The notes under the pieces were generated by a model. It worked only from the letters and a program-made list of their open reading frames with translations, was not told where the DNA came from and did no database searches. From the NCBI RefSeq assembly GCF_013149295.1, contig NZ_JABGCB010000012.1, positions 144,748-208,747 on the forward strand: DNA of 64,000 nt, in the 5' to 3' direction. A program made the position numbers and the translations under genes. This DNA is from Novosphingobium sp. SG751A. GTDB taxonomy: Bacteria > Pseudomonadota > Alphaproteobacteria > Sphingomonadales > Sphingomonadaceae. Positions 8,228 to 16,399 of this stretch are shown piece by piece (position 1 is the stretch's first letter; each line of letters starts with the position of its first letter).

Positions 8228-9100
8228 TCAGGTCAGCCCGAGCAGGCGCGCCGCATTGTCCTTCATGATGCCGGGCAGAATCTCCTCGCGGAAACCCACG
8301 CCGCGCGCCGCGTCCAGCCACTTGTCGGGGTGGATCAGCGGAAAATCGCTGCCGAACAGCATCTTCTTGCGCAGTTGCGTGTTCGCATACTGGATGATCT
8401 GGGGGGCGAAATATTTCGGGCTCCAGCCCGACAGGTCGATGTAAACATTGGTTTTATGCAGCGCCATCGACAGGCTCTCATCCACCCATGGCCAGCTTGG
8501 ATGGGCCAGAATGATCTTCATGTCGGGGAAATCCACCGCCACATCATCCACCAGCATCGGCTGACCATATTTCAGCCGCACGCCCCCGCCGCCGCGCATC
8601 CCCGTGCCCATGCCCGAGTGGCCGGTGTGGAAAATCGCGGGCAGCTTGTAGTGGTTGATGATCTCGTAAATCGGATAACCCACCTGATCGCCGGGATTGC
8701 AACCCTGCATTATATGATGGAATTTGAAACCCTTAACGCCGCAATTCTCGACCAGATCGCGCGCCTCTCGTGCGCCCATCTTGCCCTTATGCGGGTCGAT
8801 GCTGGCAAAGGGGATGCAGATGTCATCATGCTTGGCGGCAAATTCGGCGATCTCGAAATTGGAAACGCGCTTGGCGCCGATATGGCTCTCGCAATCCACG
8901 GTGAAGAGGCAAAAGGCAATCTGCGCCTCGCGGTAAAGCTCGACGATCTCAGGCATCTTGGGCCGTTCACGCGGGGCCTTGAAATAGGCGCTGGCCGCAT
9001 CGAAAAACTGGCCCATCACCGGGTCTTCCGGATCGTGGCACGAAACCTCGGCATGAACATGCACATCGATGGCGCGGATTTTGGTGAGGTCGATGGGCAT
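8228..9100 (-). CDS. Amidohydrolase-family TIM-barrel hydrolase/decarboxylase
   Basis: A 290-residue member of the amidohydrolase_2 (ACMSD-like) group. It has the N-terminal metal motif DVHVHAE, a middle histidine in FHTGHSGMG, another in ILAHPSWPW, and the late aspartate in FGSDFPLIHP. Relatives hydrolyse lactones or decarboxylate aromatic acids (LigI, LigW and gamma-resorcylate decarboxylase are all of this fold), but this protein is shorter than LigW or LigJ, so I do not assign one of those. It is first in a likely operon with the GST. Its start at 9100 has only a weak ribosome site. Confidence 0.82.
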   Translation of the reverse strand: MPIDLTKIRAIDVHVHAEVSCHDPEDPVMGQFFDAASAYFKAPRERPKMPEIVELYREAQIAFCLFTVDCESHIGAKRVSNFEIAEFAAKHDDICIPFASIDPHKGKMGAREARDLVENCGVKGFKFHHIMQGCNPGDQVGYPIYEIINHYKLPAIFHTGHSGMGTGMRGGGGVRLKYGQPMLVDDVAVDFPDMKIILAHPSWPWVDESLSMALHKTNVYIDLSGWSPKYFAPQIIQYANTQLRKKMLFGSDFPLIHPDKWLDAARGVGFREEILPGIMKDNAARLLGLT

Positions 9101-9129
9101 GATTTGACGTCCAAGGTTTTAAGGGAAGA

Positions 9130-9275
9130 ATGCGAGGGTCTGGACCCTCGCGCTCCCGTTACTGTCTGCGTTGCGTAAAGGGTTCGGCCTTGCGTGTCGG
9201 ACGCGACGTTAGAATTTGAAAGCCTGCGGCGCTTTTTGACGCTACTTCGCCGCGCCTCAGGCTTTACAAACCATG
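9130..9275. repeat. Composite hairpin repeat, copy 2 (truncated)
   Basis: This copy has the left hairpin (9132-9151, arms GCGAGGGTC and GACCCTCGC) and the central AAAGCCTGCGGCGC inverted pair, here imperfect. It lacks the right-hand CCGCCGGAGGCA hairpin. It lies between the aldehyde dehydrogenase stop and the amidohydrolase start, so the two genes are probably separate units. Confidence 0.7.
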
Positions 9276-9309
9276 GGCATCACGCCCCCAGCCGACCAAG
9301 GACAACCCC

Positions 9310-10821
9310 TTACAGCTTCACAATCACCGACTTGGTTTCGAGATAAGCCTCGATCCCCGCCCGACCCTGCTCGCGGCCCACGCCGCTTTCCTTATATCCG
9401 CCAAAGGGCAGCGCCACGTCGATCATGGCGTGGCAATTGCCCCACACGGTCCCGGCCTTGATCTTGCTGGCCAGCTTGTGCAGCGTCGAGGCGTCCTTAG
9501 TCCACACGCTGGCGGCCAGACCGAACTGGGTGTTGTTGGCTTCCTTGACCACTTCGTCGAGGTCGTCGAACCGCTGAGCCACGACGACGGGGCCAAAGAT
9601 TTCCTCGCGGACCACACTCATCTGCGGGTTCACATTCACCAGCACCGTGGGGTTCACATAGTAACCGTCCGCGCTGGGCGCATCGCCGCCCATGGCCACG
9701 CTGGCGCCATCGCGCTTGCCCGCCTCGATATAGCCCATCACGCGGTCGAACTGCTCCTGCGAGACCAGCGGCCCCATATGCGCGGCGGGGTCCAGCGAGG
9801 GGCGCGGCGCCCAGAAAGGCGCGGTATTGGCGATGCCCTCAACGACCTGATCAAACACCGAGCGATGGGCATAGAGCCGCGAACCGGCCACGCAAACCTG
9901 CCCCGAATTGAAGAAGATCGCGCCCGCCGCCCCCGGCGCCGCCTCGGCCACATCCACGTCCGGCATGACCACCACCGGCGATTTCCCGCCCAGCTCCAGC
10001 GTGACATGCTTCAACGTATCGGTGGCGTTCTTGTTGATAAGCTTGCCGATTTCGGTCGAGCCGGTGAAGGCCACCTTGTCCACGTCCGGATGCTTGACCA
10101 AACGATCGCCCGAAACATGGCCATAGCCCGTGATGACATTGACCACGCCGGCCGGAATACCCGCCTCGGCAATCAGATCGGCCAGACGCAGCGCGGTGAG
10201 CGAGGTCTGCTCGGCAGGCTTGAGGATGATCGTGCAGCCCGCCGCCAGCGCCGGACCGACCTTGAGGCAGGCCATCAGCAGCGGAAAGTTCCACGGCACG
10301 ATCTGGGCGCAGACGCCAACCGGCTCTTTGACCGTATAGGTAAAGAAGGCGCCCGCGGGCAGCGTGTAGGGCGGGGTCGTCTCGCCGCCCACCTTGGCGG
10401 CAAACCCGGCCATATAGCGGATGTGACTGACCGCACCGGGCACGTCCACGGCGGCGGCCATGCCCTTGGGCTTGCCATTGTCGATAGCTTCCAGTTCGGC
10501 AAATTCCTCGGCATGGGCCTCGATCAGATCGGCCAGACGCAGCATGATCTTTTCACGCGCGATGGGCGGCAGACCGCTCCAGCGCCCATCGTCAAAGGCG
10601 GCGCGCGCAGCGGCAACGGCCCGGTCGGTGTCGGCCACGCTGGCGTCCACGATCTGGCTGACGACCTTGCCCGAGGAAGGGTCCTCAACGTCGATCAGTT
10701 CGCCATGGCTGGAGGCCACCCATTCGCCGTTGATGAACAGCGCGGGCTTGCGCGACAGCGACTTTTGCGCCGCCGCCGAATAGGCATGTTGCTGATAGGA
10801 GAGCGTGGTCATCTCGTTCAT
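9310..10821 (-). CDS. Aldehyde dehydrogenase (aromatic/phenylacetaldehyde type)
   Basis: A 503-residue NAD-dependent aldehyde dehydrogenase. It has PWNFPLLM (176-183), FTGSTEIGK (252-260), general base E276 in LELGGKSP, and nucleophile C310 in SGQVCVAGSR. The long N-terminus and overall pattern fit the betaine/phenylacetaldehyde dehydrogenase branch, which is common in aromatic and alcohol degradation. The start is the ATG at 10821, with GAGAGGA 8 bases upstream; an in-frame ATG at 10812 is less well placed. It lies 113 bp downstream of the PQQ alcohol dehydrogenase in the same direction, so the two probably act in series, alcohol to aldehyde to acid. Confidence 0.9.
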   Translation of the reverse strand: MNEMTTLSYQQHAYSAAAQKSLSRKPALFINGEWVASSHGELIDVEDPSSGKVVSQIVDASVADTDRAVAAARAAFDDGRWSGLPPIAREKIMLRLADLIEAHAEEFAELEAIDNGKPKGMAAAVDVPGAVSHIRYMAGFAAKVGGETTPPYTLPAGAFFTYTVKEPVGVCAQIVPWNFPLLMACLKVGPALAAGCTIILKPAEQTSLTALRLADLIAEAGIPAGVVNVITGYGHVSGDRLVKHPDVDKVAFTGSTEIGKLINKNATDTLKHVTLELGGKSPVVVMPDVDVAEAAPGAAGAIFFNSGQVCVAGSRLYAHRSVFDQVVEGIANTAPFWAPRPSLDPAAHMGPLVSQEQFDRVMGYIEAGKRDGASVAMGGDAPSADGYYVNPTVLVNVNPQMSVVREEIFGPVVVAQRFDDLDEVVKEANNTQFGLAASVWTKDASTLHKLASKIKAGTVWGNCHAMIDVALPFGGYKESGVGREQGRAGIEAYLETKSVIVKL

Positions 10822-10934
10822 CGGCTTGATCCTCTCTGGCGTGCGGGCTGAAGCTTTATGCCCGCCCCGCACTTGTCCAAAATGTAACATCTTATAGCAA
10901 TCTGCCAAGCCGCTTCCGGCTCGGCCCATCGCGA

Positions 10935-13073
10935 TTATTTCTCACCTAATGCCTTATCCTCATGGGCGCGGGCGATGACGTAATGGCGCACCGCGTCGAT
11001 CTCCTCGCGGCTCAACTGCGCCGACCAGCCGATCATGCCATTGGCCTTGAGGGCGCCGTCATGCACGATGGCCTGCCACGTCTCCGGACTGCCCAGCGTC
11101 GCACTGTGGCGCAGGTCGGGCAAGACACCCCCGCTCACCGCCGCATCGCCATGGCACACGCCGCAGAAACGCCCGAACGTATAGGCGCCCTTTTCGATCA
11201 CTGCCTTGGCGGCCGTCTGGGCCGGAGGGTCGAGCGGGCCGAAATTGGGGTCGGGCTTGGCAGGCAATTGCGCCTTGCCGCCCACCTTGAACACCAGCAG
11301 ACGACTGATATTGCGCACCGCCCCCGATTTCCACGCCAGAACCCCGGTGGCCAGCGGCCAGATCCCGCCCCAGCCCGCCATCACGGCGACATATTGCTGC
11401 CCCTTGACGGTGAAGGTGACGGGCGCGGCAATCACGCCGGTCTGCGCGTCAAAGGACCACAGCTTCTTGCCGTCTAGCGAAGAATAGGCGACGAAATCGC
11501 CCTTGGCCGTGCCTTGGAACAACAGGTCGCCGGCGGTCGCCAGCAGGCCGCCATTCGACGGCCCCGGATAATCCACGCGCCACTTCTCGGTCTGGGTCAC
11601 CGGGTCCCACGCGATCAGCGCACCCTTGGTGGCCGCCTTGGCCACTTCGCGCACGTCATTGTTGGCGGGCATCGCGGCGGCGCCCTGATTCAAGCCATTG
11701 TTGAAACCATATTTGGCCGATTTCCACCCCGCCTCGGGCACATAGGGAAAGGCGGCGATGTTGGCCGGGATAAACATCAGCTTCTGTCGCGGATCATAGG
11801 CCATCGGTTGCCAGCTATGCGCGCCGCCCGCGCCCGGCATCGAGACAAAAGGCTTGCCCGTCTTGTCAAACCGCGCCTCCGGATTTTCGATCGGGCGCCC
11901 GGTCTTGGGATCGAGGCCCGTGGCCCAGTTCACCGGCACGAAATTCTTGCCCTTGATGAACTGCCCCGTCTGGCGGTCCACCACATAGAAGAAGCCGTTC
12001 TTGGGCGCATGCATCAAGACCTTGCGCATCCGCCCATCGATCATCAGATCGGCCAGAACGATATGCTGGCTGGCGGTGAAATCCCATGTCTCGCCGGGTG
12101 TTTCCTGGAAATGCCAGACATATTGGCCGGTCTTGGGCCGTACAGCGACGATTGAGGAGAGATAGAGATTATCCCCGCCGCCCGGCGAGCGATAGGACTG
12201 ATTCCACGGGCTGCCATTGCCCACACCTATATAGAGCAGGTCGAGCGCCGGGTCATAGGCCATCGAATCCCACACGGTGCCGCCGCCGCCCAGCTTCCAC
12301 CACTGGCCCTTCCACGTCGCCTCGGCGCGCTTGAGATATTCGGCCTTGTTCTTGCCCGGCTGGTCCGGGACCGTGTAGAATTTCCAGAGCTGCTTGCCGG
12401 TGTTGACGTCATAGCCCGCAACATAGCCTCGCACGCCCATTTCAGCGCCGCCATTGCCGATGACGACCACGCCATTGATGACACGCGGCGCGCCGGTGAT
12501 CGTATAGGGCTTGGTGCGATCCACCGTCACCGTCGACCACAGCACGCGCCCCGTGGTGCGGTCCAGCGCGATCAGGCGCCCGTCCAGCGTGCCATAGAAC
12601 AGCTTGTCGCCCCATGCGCCCATGCCGCGATTGACCACGTCGCAGCATGCCTTGACGCCGGTTTCGCCCGGCACCTTGGGGTCATATTCCCAGATCAGCT
12701 TGCCGGTCAACGCATCATAGGCCTTGGCCTTGGACCAAGCCGTCGTGGTGTAAATCACCCCGTCGATCACCAGCGGCGTGGCTTCCTGCCCGCGCGTGGT
12801 GTCAAGGTCGGCATACCATGCCAGCCCAAGCTGATTCACATTGTCCTTGTTGATCTGCGTCAGCGGGCTGAAGCGCTGTTCGTCATAGGTGCGGCCATGG
12901 CTGAGCCAGTTGTCGCCCTTTTCGCCCGCGCGCTCAATGGCAGCGGCGTTAACAGCCAGCTTGGCCTTTCCGGCCCCGGTCGCGCCGCCGGCATAGGCCA
13001 GCACGGCGGCCCCGGCCAGCAGACCACCCAACCACAAGGCGCTCTTCGCCCCTGACTTTGCTTGCGCTTGCAT
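10935..13073 (-). CDS. PQQ-dependent quinohemoprotein alcohol dehydrogenase
   Basis: A 712-residue periplasmic enzyme oxidising an alcohol with PQQ and passing electrons to its own cytochrome c domain. An uncleaved anchor or signal segment (residues 11-33) precedes the eight-bladed propeller. Visible marks are the adjacent cysteine pair C143-C144, which forms the disulfide ring over PQQ, GETWDFTASQ with the catalytic Asp, APKNGFFYVVDR, and a C-terminal heme motif CGVCH (637-641). The start at 13073 has AAGGAGAGG just before it. The substrate is unknown; with the aldehyde dehydrogenase downstream and ligM/ligAB nearby, an aromatic alcohol such as vanillyl alcohol is an inference. PQQ biosynthesis genes are not in the window. 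Confidence 0.9.
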   Translation of the reverse strand: MQAQAKSGAKSALWLGGLLAGAAVLAYAGGATGAGKAKLAVNAAAIERAGEKGDNWLSHGRTYDEQRFSPLTQINKDNVNQLGLAWYADLDTTRGQEATPLVIDGVIYTTTAWSKAKAYDALTGKLIWEYDPKVPGETGVKACCDVVNRGMGAWGDKLFYGTLDGRLIALDRTTGRVLWSTVTVDRTKPYTITGAPRVINGVVVIGNGGAEMGVRGYVAGYDVNTGKQLWKFYTVPDQPGKNKAEYLKRAEATWKGQWWKLGGGGTVWDSMAYDPALDLLYIGVGNGSPWNQSYRSPGGGDNLYLSSIVAVRPKTGQYVWHFQETPGETWDFTASQHIVLADLMIDGRMRKVLMHAPKNGFFYVVDRQTGQFIKGKNFVPVNWATGLDPKTGRPIENPEARFDKTGKPFVSMPGAGGAHSWQPMAYDPRQKLMFIPANIAAFPYVPEAGWKSAKYGFNNGLNQGAAAMPANNDVREVAKAATKGALIAWDPVTQTEKWRVDYPGPSNGGLLATAGDLLFQGTAKGDFVAYSSLDGKKLWSFDAQTGVIAAPVTFTVKGQQYVAVMAGWGGIWPLATGVLAWKSGAVRNISRLLVFKVGGKAQLPAKPDPNFGPLDPPAQTAAKAVIEKGAYTFGRFCGVCHGDAAVSGGVLPDLRHSATLGSPETWQAIVHDGALKANGMIGWSAQLSREEIDAVRHYVIARAHEDKALGEK

Positions 13074-13113
13074 AACCTCTCCTTCGGCGCCGATATTTTT
13101 CGGCGTCTCGACT

Positions 13114-13128
13114 GTATGCAATGCTTAC
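13114..13128. promoter_or_regulatory. 15-bp operator-like site upstream of the PQQ dehydrogenase
   Basis: GTATGCAATGCTTAC (minus strand GTAAGCATTGCATAC) lies 41 bp upstream of the start codon. It matches the ligA upstream site at 12 of 15 positions and is nearly palindromic (GTA-N9-TAC). Confidence 0.5.
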
Positions 13129-13195
13129 GGTTTTTGCCGGTGCGGTCAAGGGGAGAAAAGCTAACAATTGAAAGCAAGCGACCCCGCCACCCTGT

Positions 13196-13213
13196 CCCGC
13201 CGATGGCGGCGGG
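13196..13213 (-). terminator. GC hairpin downstream of ligB
   Basis: CCCGCC and GGCGGG form a 6-bp stem with a 6-base loop, 35 bp after the ligB stop. There is no clear U tract, so it is a weak terminator candidate or a simple barrier before the PQQ dehydrogenase promoter. Confidence 0.3.
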
Positions 13214-13247
13214 TCAAGAGGGCAGGGTTTACGCCAGAGGCTTGATT

Positions 13248-14090
13248 TCAGGCCGGTTCCATCAACATGGTGGCGGCCGCCGTGTTCGAAATCGGGATGT
13301 GGTAATTGCGATGAATTTCGGTCGCCGCCTCCACGCCCAAGGCCCCGCGCGCGGCAATCCAGTTGAGCACTTCCACGCCCTGCGTCCCGGCCTTGCGCAC
13401 CATCTCATGCACCGAATCCCGCGTCAGCGCGGCCGGATCGACCGAGAGATTGTCCATGCAGAACTGGTCATACTCGCGGTTGATATAGCCGGCGCGTTCG
13501 CCATCCAACTGGTGCGACAGGCCGCCCGTGCCGATGATGACGATCCGCTCGTCCCCGGTCCAGCTCTGCAGCGCCTTGTTCACCGCCTGCCCCAGCGCCA
13601 GACAGCGCTTGGCCGAGGGCAGCGGGTGCTGCACCGTGTTGATGGCAAAGGGCACGATCTTGACCGGCCATGCCGAAACATCGGGCCATGCCAGCTCAAA
13701 GGGAATCGAGAGCGCATGATCGACCAGCATCTTCTGACAAGTGGTGATGTCGAACTCATCCTCGACCAGAGAATTGATGATATGCCAGCTCAGCTCGGTA
13801 TGCCCGGCAAAGGGCTTATACAGCGGCAGGCCCCAGCCTTCGTCGGCATTGTGATATTCGGCCGCCGCGCCCACGGCAAAGGTCGGCATCTTGTCGAGGA
13901 AGAAGTTGAGGCCGTGATCGTTGTTGAACACGATGGCGACATCGGGCTTCACCTGCGCCAGCCATTCGTGGACTTTCTGATAGCCGTCAAAGAAAGGCTT
14001 CCAATAGGGTTCCTGTTGCAGCCCCTTGTGGATCGCCCCACCGATGGCGGGCACATGGCTGGTGAAATAAGCGCCTACGATTTCAGCCAT
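13248..14090 (-). CDS. ligB: Protocatechuate 4,5-dioxygenase beta subunit
   Basis: The 280-residue catalytic subunit of the class III extradiol dioxygenase LigAB. It cleaves protocatechuate between C4 and C5 to 4-carboxy-2-hydroxymuconate-6-semialdehyde. The Fe(II) ligands expected from the family are present: H12 (TSHVPAI), H59 (NNDHGLNF) and E240 (GVEVLNW). GTGGLSHQ carries the conserved active-site histidine. At 280 residues it is the separate beta subunit, not the fused gallate (DesB) or 3-O-methylgallate (DesZ) enzymes of over 400 residues. It overlaps ligA by 8 bp. ligC (the next dehydrogenase) does not follow, so the lower pathway must be elsewhere. Confidence 0.93.
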   Translation of the reverse strand: MAEIVGAYFTSHVPAIGGAIHKGLQQEPYWKPFFDGYQKVHEWLAQVKPDVAIVFNNDHGLNFFLDKMPTFAVGAAAEYHNADEGWGLPLYKPFAGHTELSWHIINSLVEDEFDITTCQKMLVDHALSIPFELAWPDVSAWPVKIVPFAINTVQHPLPSAKRCLALGQAVNKALQSWTGDERIVIIGTGGLSHQLDGERAGYINREYDQFCMDNLSVDPAALTRDSVHEMVRKAGTQGVEVLNWIAARGALGVEAATEIHRNYHIPISNTAAATMLMEPA

Positions 14091-14496
14091 GGACCTTCTC
14101 CTTTTCGATCATGGCGTCATGCGCCTCGTCATAGGTCTGGCCTGCGCCCTGTGCGAGCAGCATGGCCTTGAAATTATCAACCGAAACCCCGGTCTGCATC
14201 GAGCCGACATCCTGCACGTTCAGGCCGAAAATCCCGGCCAGCTTGGCCAGGTAGTAGATATTGCCCCCCGCCGCGATCATGCCCAGCACGCTGCGCTCGG
14301 CCACGGCCTTGCGCTGCTGCGGCGTCAGGTGGAATTTGGCGCAATAGGCTTCCTCGTCATCAAGGAATGCCTGGCGATTGGCGGCATCGTTGAAGGAATA
14401 GCACATGGCGTTCAGCTCAAAGCCCTTGGCCGCGGCATTGCCATCGAACAGATGGGTGCCCGGAATTGGCTCGCTTGCATTTTGCGGTCCAGACAT
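14083..14496 (-). CDS. ligA: Protocatechuate 4,5-dioxygenase alpha subunit
   Basis: A 137-residue, mostly helical subunit that covers the active site of LigB. Recognisable stretches are FDGNAAAKGFELNAMCYSF and AAGGNIYYLAKLAGIFG; family length is about 139. The start at 14496 has GGAGAGG 7 bases upstream. ligA precedes ligB, as in Sphingobium, with an 8-bp overlap that should keep the two subunits in equal amounts. The promoter region upstream (14497-14789) carries an operator-like site. Confidence 0.93.
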   Translation of the reverse strand: MSGPQNASEPIPGTHLFDGNAAAKGFELNAMCYSFNDAANRQAFLDDEEAYCAKFHLTPQQRKAVAERSVLGMIAAGGNIYYLAKLAGIFGLNVQDVGSMQTGVSVDNFKAMLLAQGAGQTYDEAHDAMIEKEKVHG

Positions 14497-14550
14497 AATG
14501 GCCTCTCCAGATCATTCGGCCTGCCACCCCGATGGGTCGGCCTGACCTTC

Positions 14551-14565
14551 GTGTGCATCACTTAC
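14551..14565. promoter_or_regulatory. 15-bp operator-like site upstream of ligAB
   Basis: Minus strand GTAAGTGATGCACAC lies 55 bp upstream of the ligA start. It is close to the PQQ dehydrogenase site (GTAAGCATTGCATAC) and to the MFS/SDR core (GTATGTGTTAGATAC). The rest of 14497-14789 holds no gene. Confidence 0.5.
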
Positions 14566-14789
14566 AATTGATCGACTCTCTTTGATCCCGATCAAGCGCG
14601 CGCGCTGGCGGCGTGCCTGTGCGCATTGGGATGCAGCGCGAGTCATAAATTTAGGCAAATTCTTAAAACCGGCACATGTCTCATCTTAACCTTCCGCCGC
14701 GCTTCGTCTCATTCCGGCACAGGGGTGGTTACCGCGCTATCGGCCTCTCCTCTTTCGCGCGATACGGGCGATGACCGAAGGAGGAATCG

Positions 14790-15152
14790 ATGCAACCGGC
14801 CCTTTTGATGCTGATCCTGACCAGCGTGGCCATGTCGGCCATCGCGCAACTGCTGCTCAAAATGGGCGTGGGACAAGCGCGCGTGACCGATGGCGCGGGC
14901 GCCGGCATCGCTTTCCTGCAATCGCCATGGGTGATCGCGGGCTTTGGCCTCTATGGGCTGGGGGCAATCCTTTGGCTCTATGTGCTGGCCCGCCTGCCGC
15001 TCAGCGCGGCCTATCCCTTTGTCGGCCTCGGCTTCATCCTGACCATGGCGCTGGGCGTGCTGGCGCTGGGCGAGAGCATCAGCCCGATCCGCATCGCGGG
15101 CACCTTGCTGATCGCGCTGGGCTGCGTCTGCGTTTCAAGGAGCATCGCATAA
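14790..15152 (+). CDS. EmrE/ArnE-like four-helix membrane protein (candidate lipid-sugar flippase)
   Basis: A 120-residue protein with four hydrophobic helices. It starts MQPALLMLILTSVAMSAIAQLLLK, and its second half contains PLSAAYPFVGLGFILT and LGESISPIRIAGTLLIALG. It belongs to the DMT superfamily near SMR and ArnE/ArnF proteins. The following gene, with TAATG overlap, is an ArnT-like glycosyltransferase and the third is a UbiA-type prenyltransferase. A role flipping an undecaprenyl or decaprenyl phosphate sugar across the inner membrane therefore fits better than drug efflux. That role is inferred from context. Confidence 0.82.
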   Translation: MQPALLMLILTSVAMSAIAQLLLKMGVGQARVTDGAGAGIAFLQSPWVIAGFGLYGLGAILWLYVLARLPLSAAYPFVGLGFILTMALGVLALGESISPIRIAGTLLIALGCVCVSRSIA

Positions 15153-16399
15153 TGGTCGCCACCCCCGCCCCGGAGCGCGCGCCCGCGCTGTCGATCAATT
15201 CGCTGCTGCTGCTCGCGCTGACGATCCGGCTGGCTGCGCATTTTGCCCTGCCCCAGCCGTTGCAGAGCGATGGTCTGGCCTATTTCACCCTGGCCCAGAC
15301 GATGGCCGATGGCGGATGGCCGGTCGACAATCTGGGCCAGCATGCGTTTTACTCCATCGGCTATCCGCTGGTGCTGGCGCCCTTCTTCGCGCTGCTGGGT
15401 GCTTCGGCGCAGGTGGCCTTTGGTGTCAATCTGGCGCTGGCGCTGGTGACGGGCGGGCTGATCGTTCTGCTGGCGCGCGAAGCGGGGCTTGGCGATCTTG
15501 GGCGCAAGATGGCGCTGCTGGGCTATGCGCTGTGGCTGCCGGGGATCTGGAACTGCACGATGCTGGCGCGCGAAAATCTCTCGACGCCGCTGCTGGTGGC
15601 GGTGGTGTGGCTGGCGCTGCGCCTGCTGCGCTCGCCCTCCAGCCTTGGGCTGGCGGCGGCGGTGGGCGCGGTATGGGGCGCAGCGATGCTGGCGGGCACT
15701 TCGGCGCTGCCGCTGATCGCGGCGCCTTTGCTCGCGCTGGCGCTGGGTGGTTCGGTGCGGCGCGCGGTGGCCCCGGCGCTGAGCGTGGGCGCGGCCGCCG
15801 CGCTGGTGCTGGCCCCATGGGCGATGGCCACGCAGATCATGCTGGGCCGCCCCACGCTTTCCACCAACACCGGCTTCAACCTCTATATCGGCAATAATCC
15901 TGCGGCCACCGGACGCTTCGTTTCCATCGCCGCCACGCCCATCGGCCCGCAATGGCACGCCATGCGCGACAGCCTTGGCGAGGCGGGCGCCAGCGCAGCG
16001 CTGGGTGCGATGGCGCGCGACTGGATGGCGCATAATCCCGCCGAAGTCGTCCGCCTCGGCTCGGTCAAGCTGGCCGCCTTCTGGGCACCCAATCTGCCGG
16101 ATTCGAATGATTTCGCCCTTTCGCCCGCTGTCACCTATGTCCGCCTGTTCGAGGTCGTCCAATATCTGCTCTTCCTCACGCTGGCCGGGCTCTGCCTGCT
16201 GCTGCCGGGGATCGGCCGCCCACGTCAGATCGTACTGATGGGCGCCATCGCCGGTTTCTGGGCGCTGCATGGCCTCGCCTATATCATCGACCGCTATCGC
16301 GATCCGGTCATGCCCTTGCTGATCGTGATGGCATCGGCGGCGCTGGCGGAAATCGTCACCAATCGTCTGGCCCGCAGGGAGAGCGCCCATGCTGCATGA
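15152..16399 (+). CDS. ArnT/GT39-like polytopic glycosyltransferase
   Basis: A 415-residue integral membrane protein with about ten helices. The first periplasmic loop holds LQSDGLAYFTLAQTM, whose Asp is where GT-C enzymes of the ArnT/PMT group place their catalytic acid. A later conserved stretch is FNLYIGNNPAATGRF. GT-C enzymes transfer a sugar from a polyprenyl phosphate donor on the periplasmic side. The ATG at 15152 overlaps the stop of the EmrE-like gene by 1 base and has AAGGAG 8 bases upstream; a longer in-frame start at 14771 would run through the preceding gene and was rejected. The acceptor (lipid A, glycan or protein) is unknown. Confidence 0.82.
   Translation: MVATPAPERAPALSINSLLLLALTIRLAAHFALPQPLQSDGLAYFTLAQTMADGGWPVDNLGQHAFYSIGYPLVLAPFFALLGASAQVAFGVNLALALVTGGLIVLLAREAGLGDLGRKMALLGYALWLPGIWNCTMLARENLSTPLLVAVVWLALRLLRSPSSLGLAAAVGAVWGAAMLAGTSALPLIAAPLLALALGGSVRRAVAPALSVGAAAALVLAPWAMATQIMLGRPTLSTNTGFNLYIGNNPAATGRFVSIAATPIGPQWHAMRDSLGEAGASAALGAMARDWMAHNPAEVVRLGSVKLAAFWAPNLPDSNDFALSPAVTYVRLFEVVQYLLFLTLAGLCLLLPGIGRPRQIVLMGAIAGFWALHGLAYIIDRYRDPVMPLLIVMASAALAEIVTNRLARRESAHAA

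Noticed and set aside
13248..14090. Gallate or 3-O-methylgallate dioxygenase instead of LigB
   Set aside because: Those enzymes are single chains of over 400 residues; here a separate 137-residue ligA overlaps a 280-residue beta subunit.
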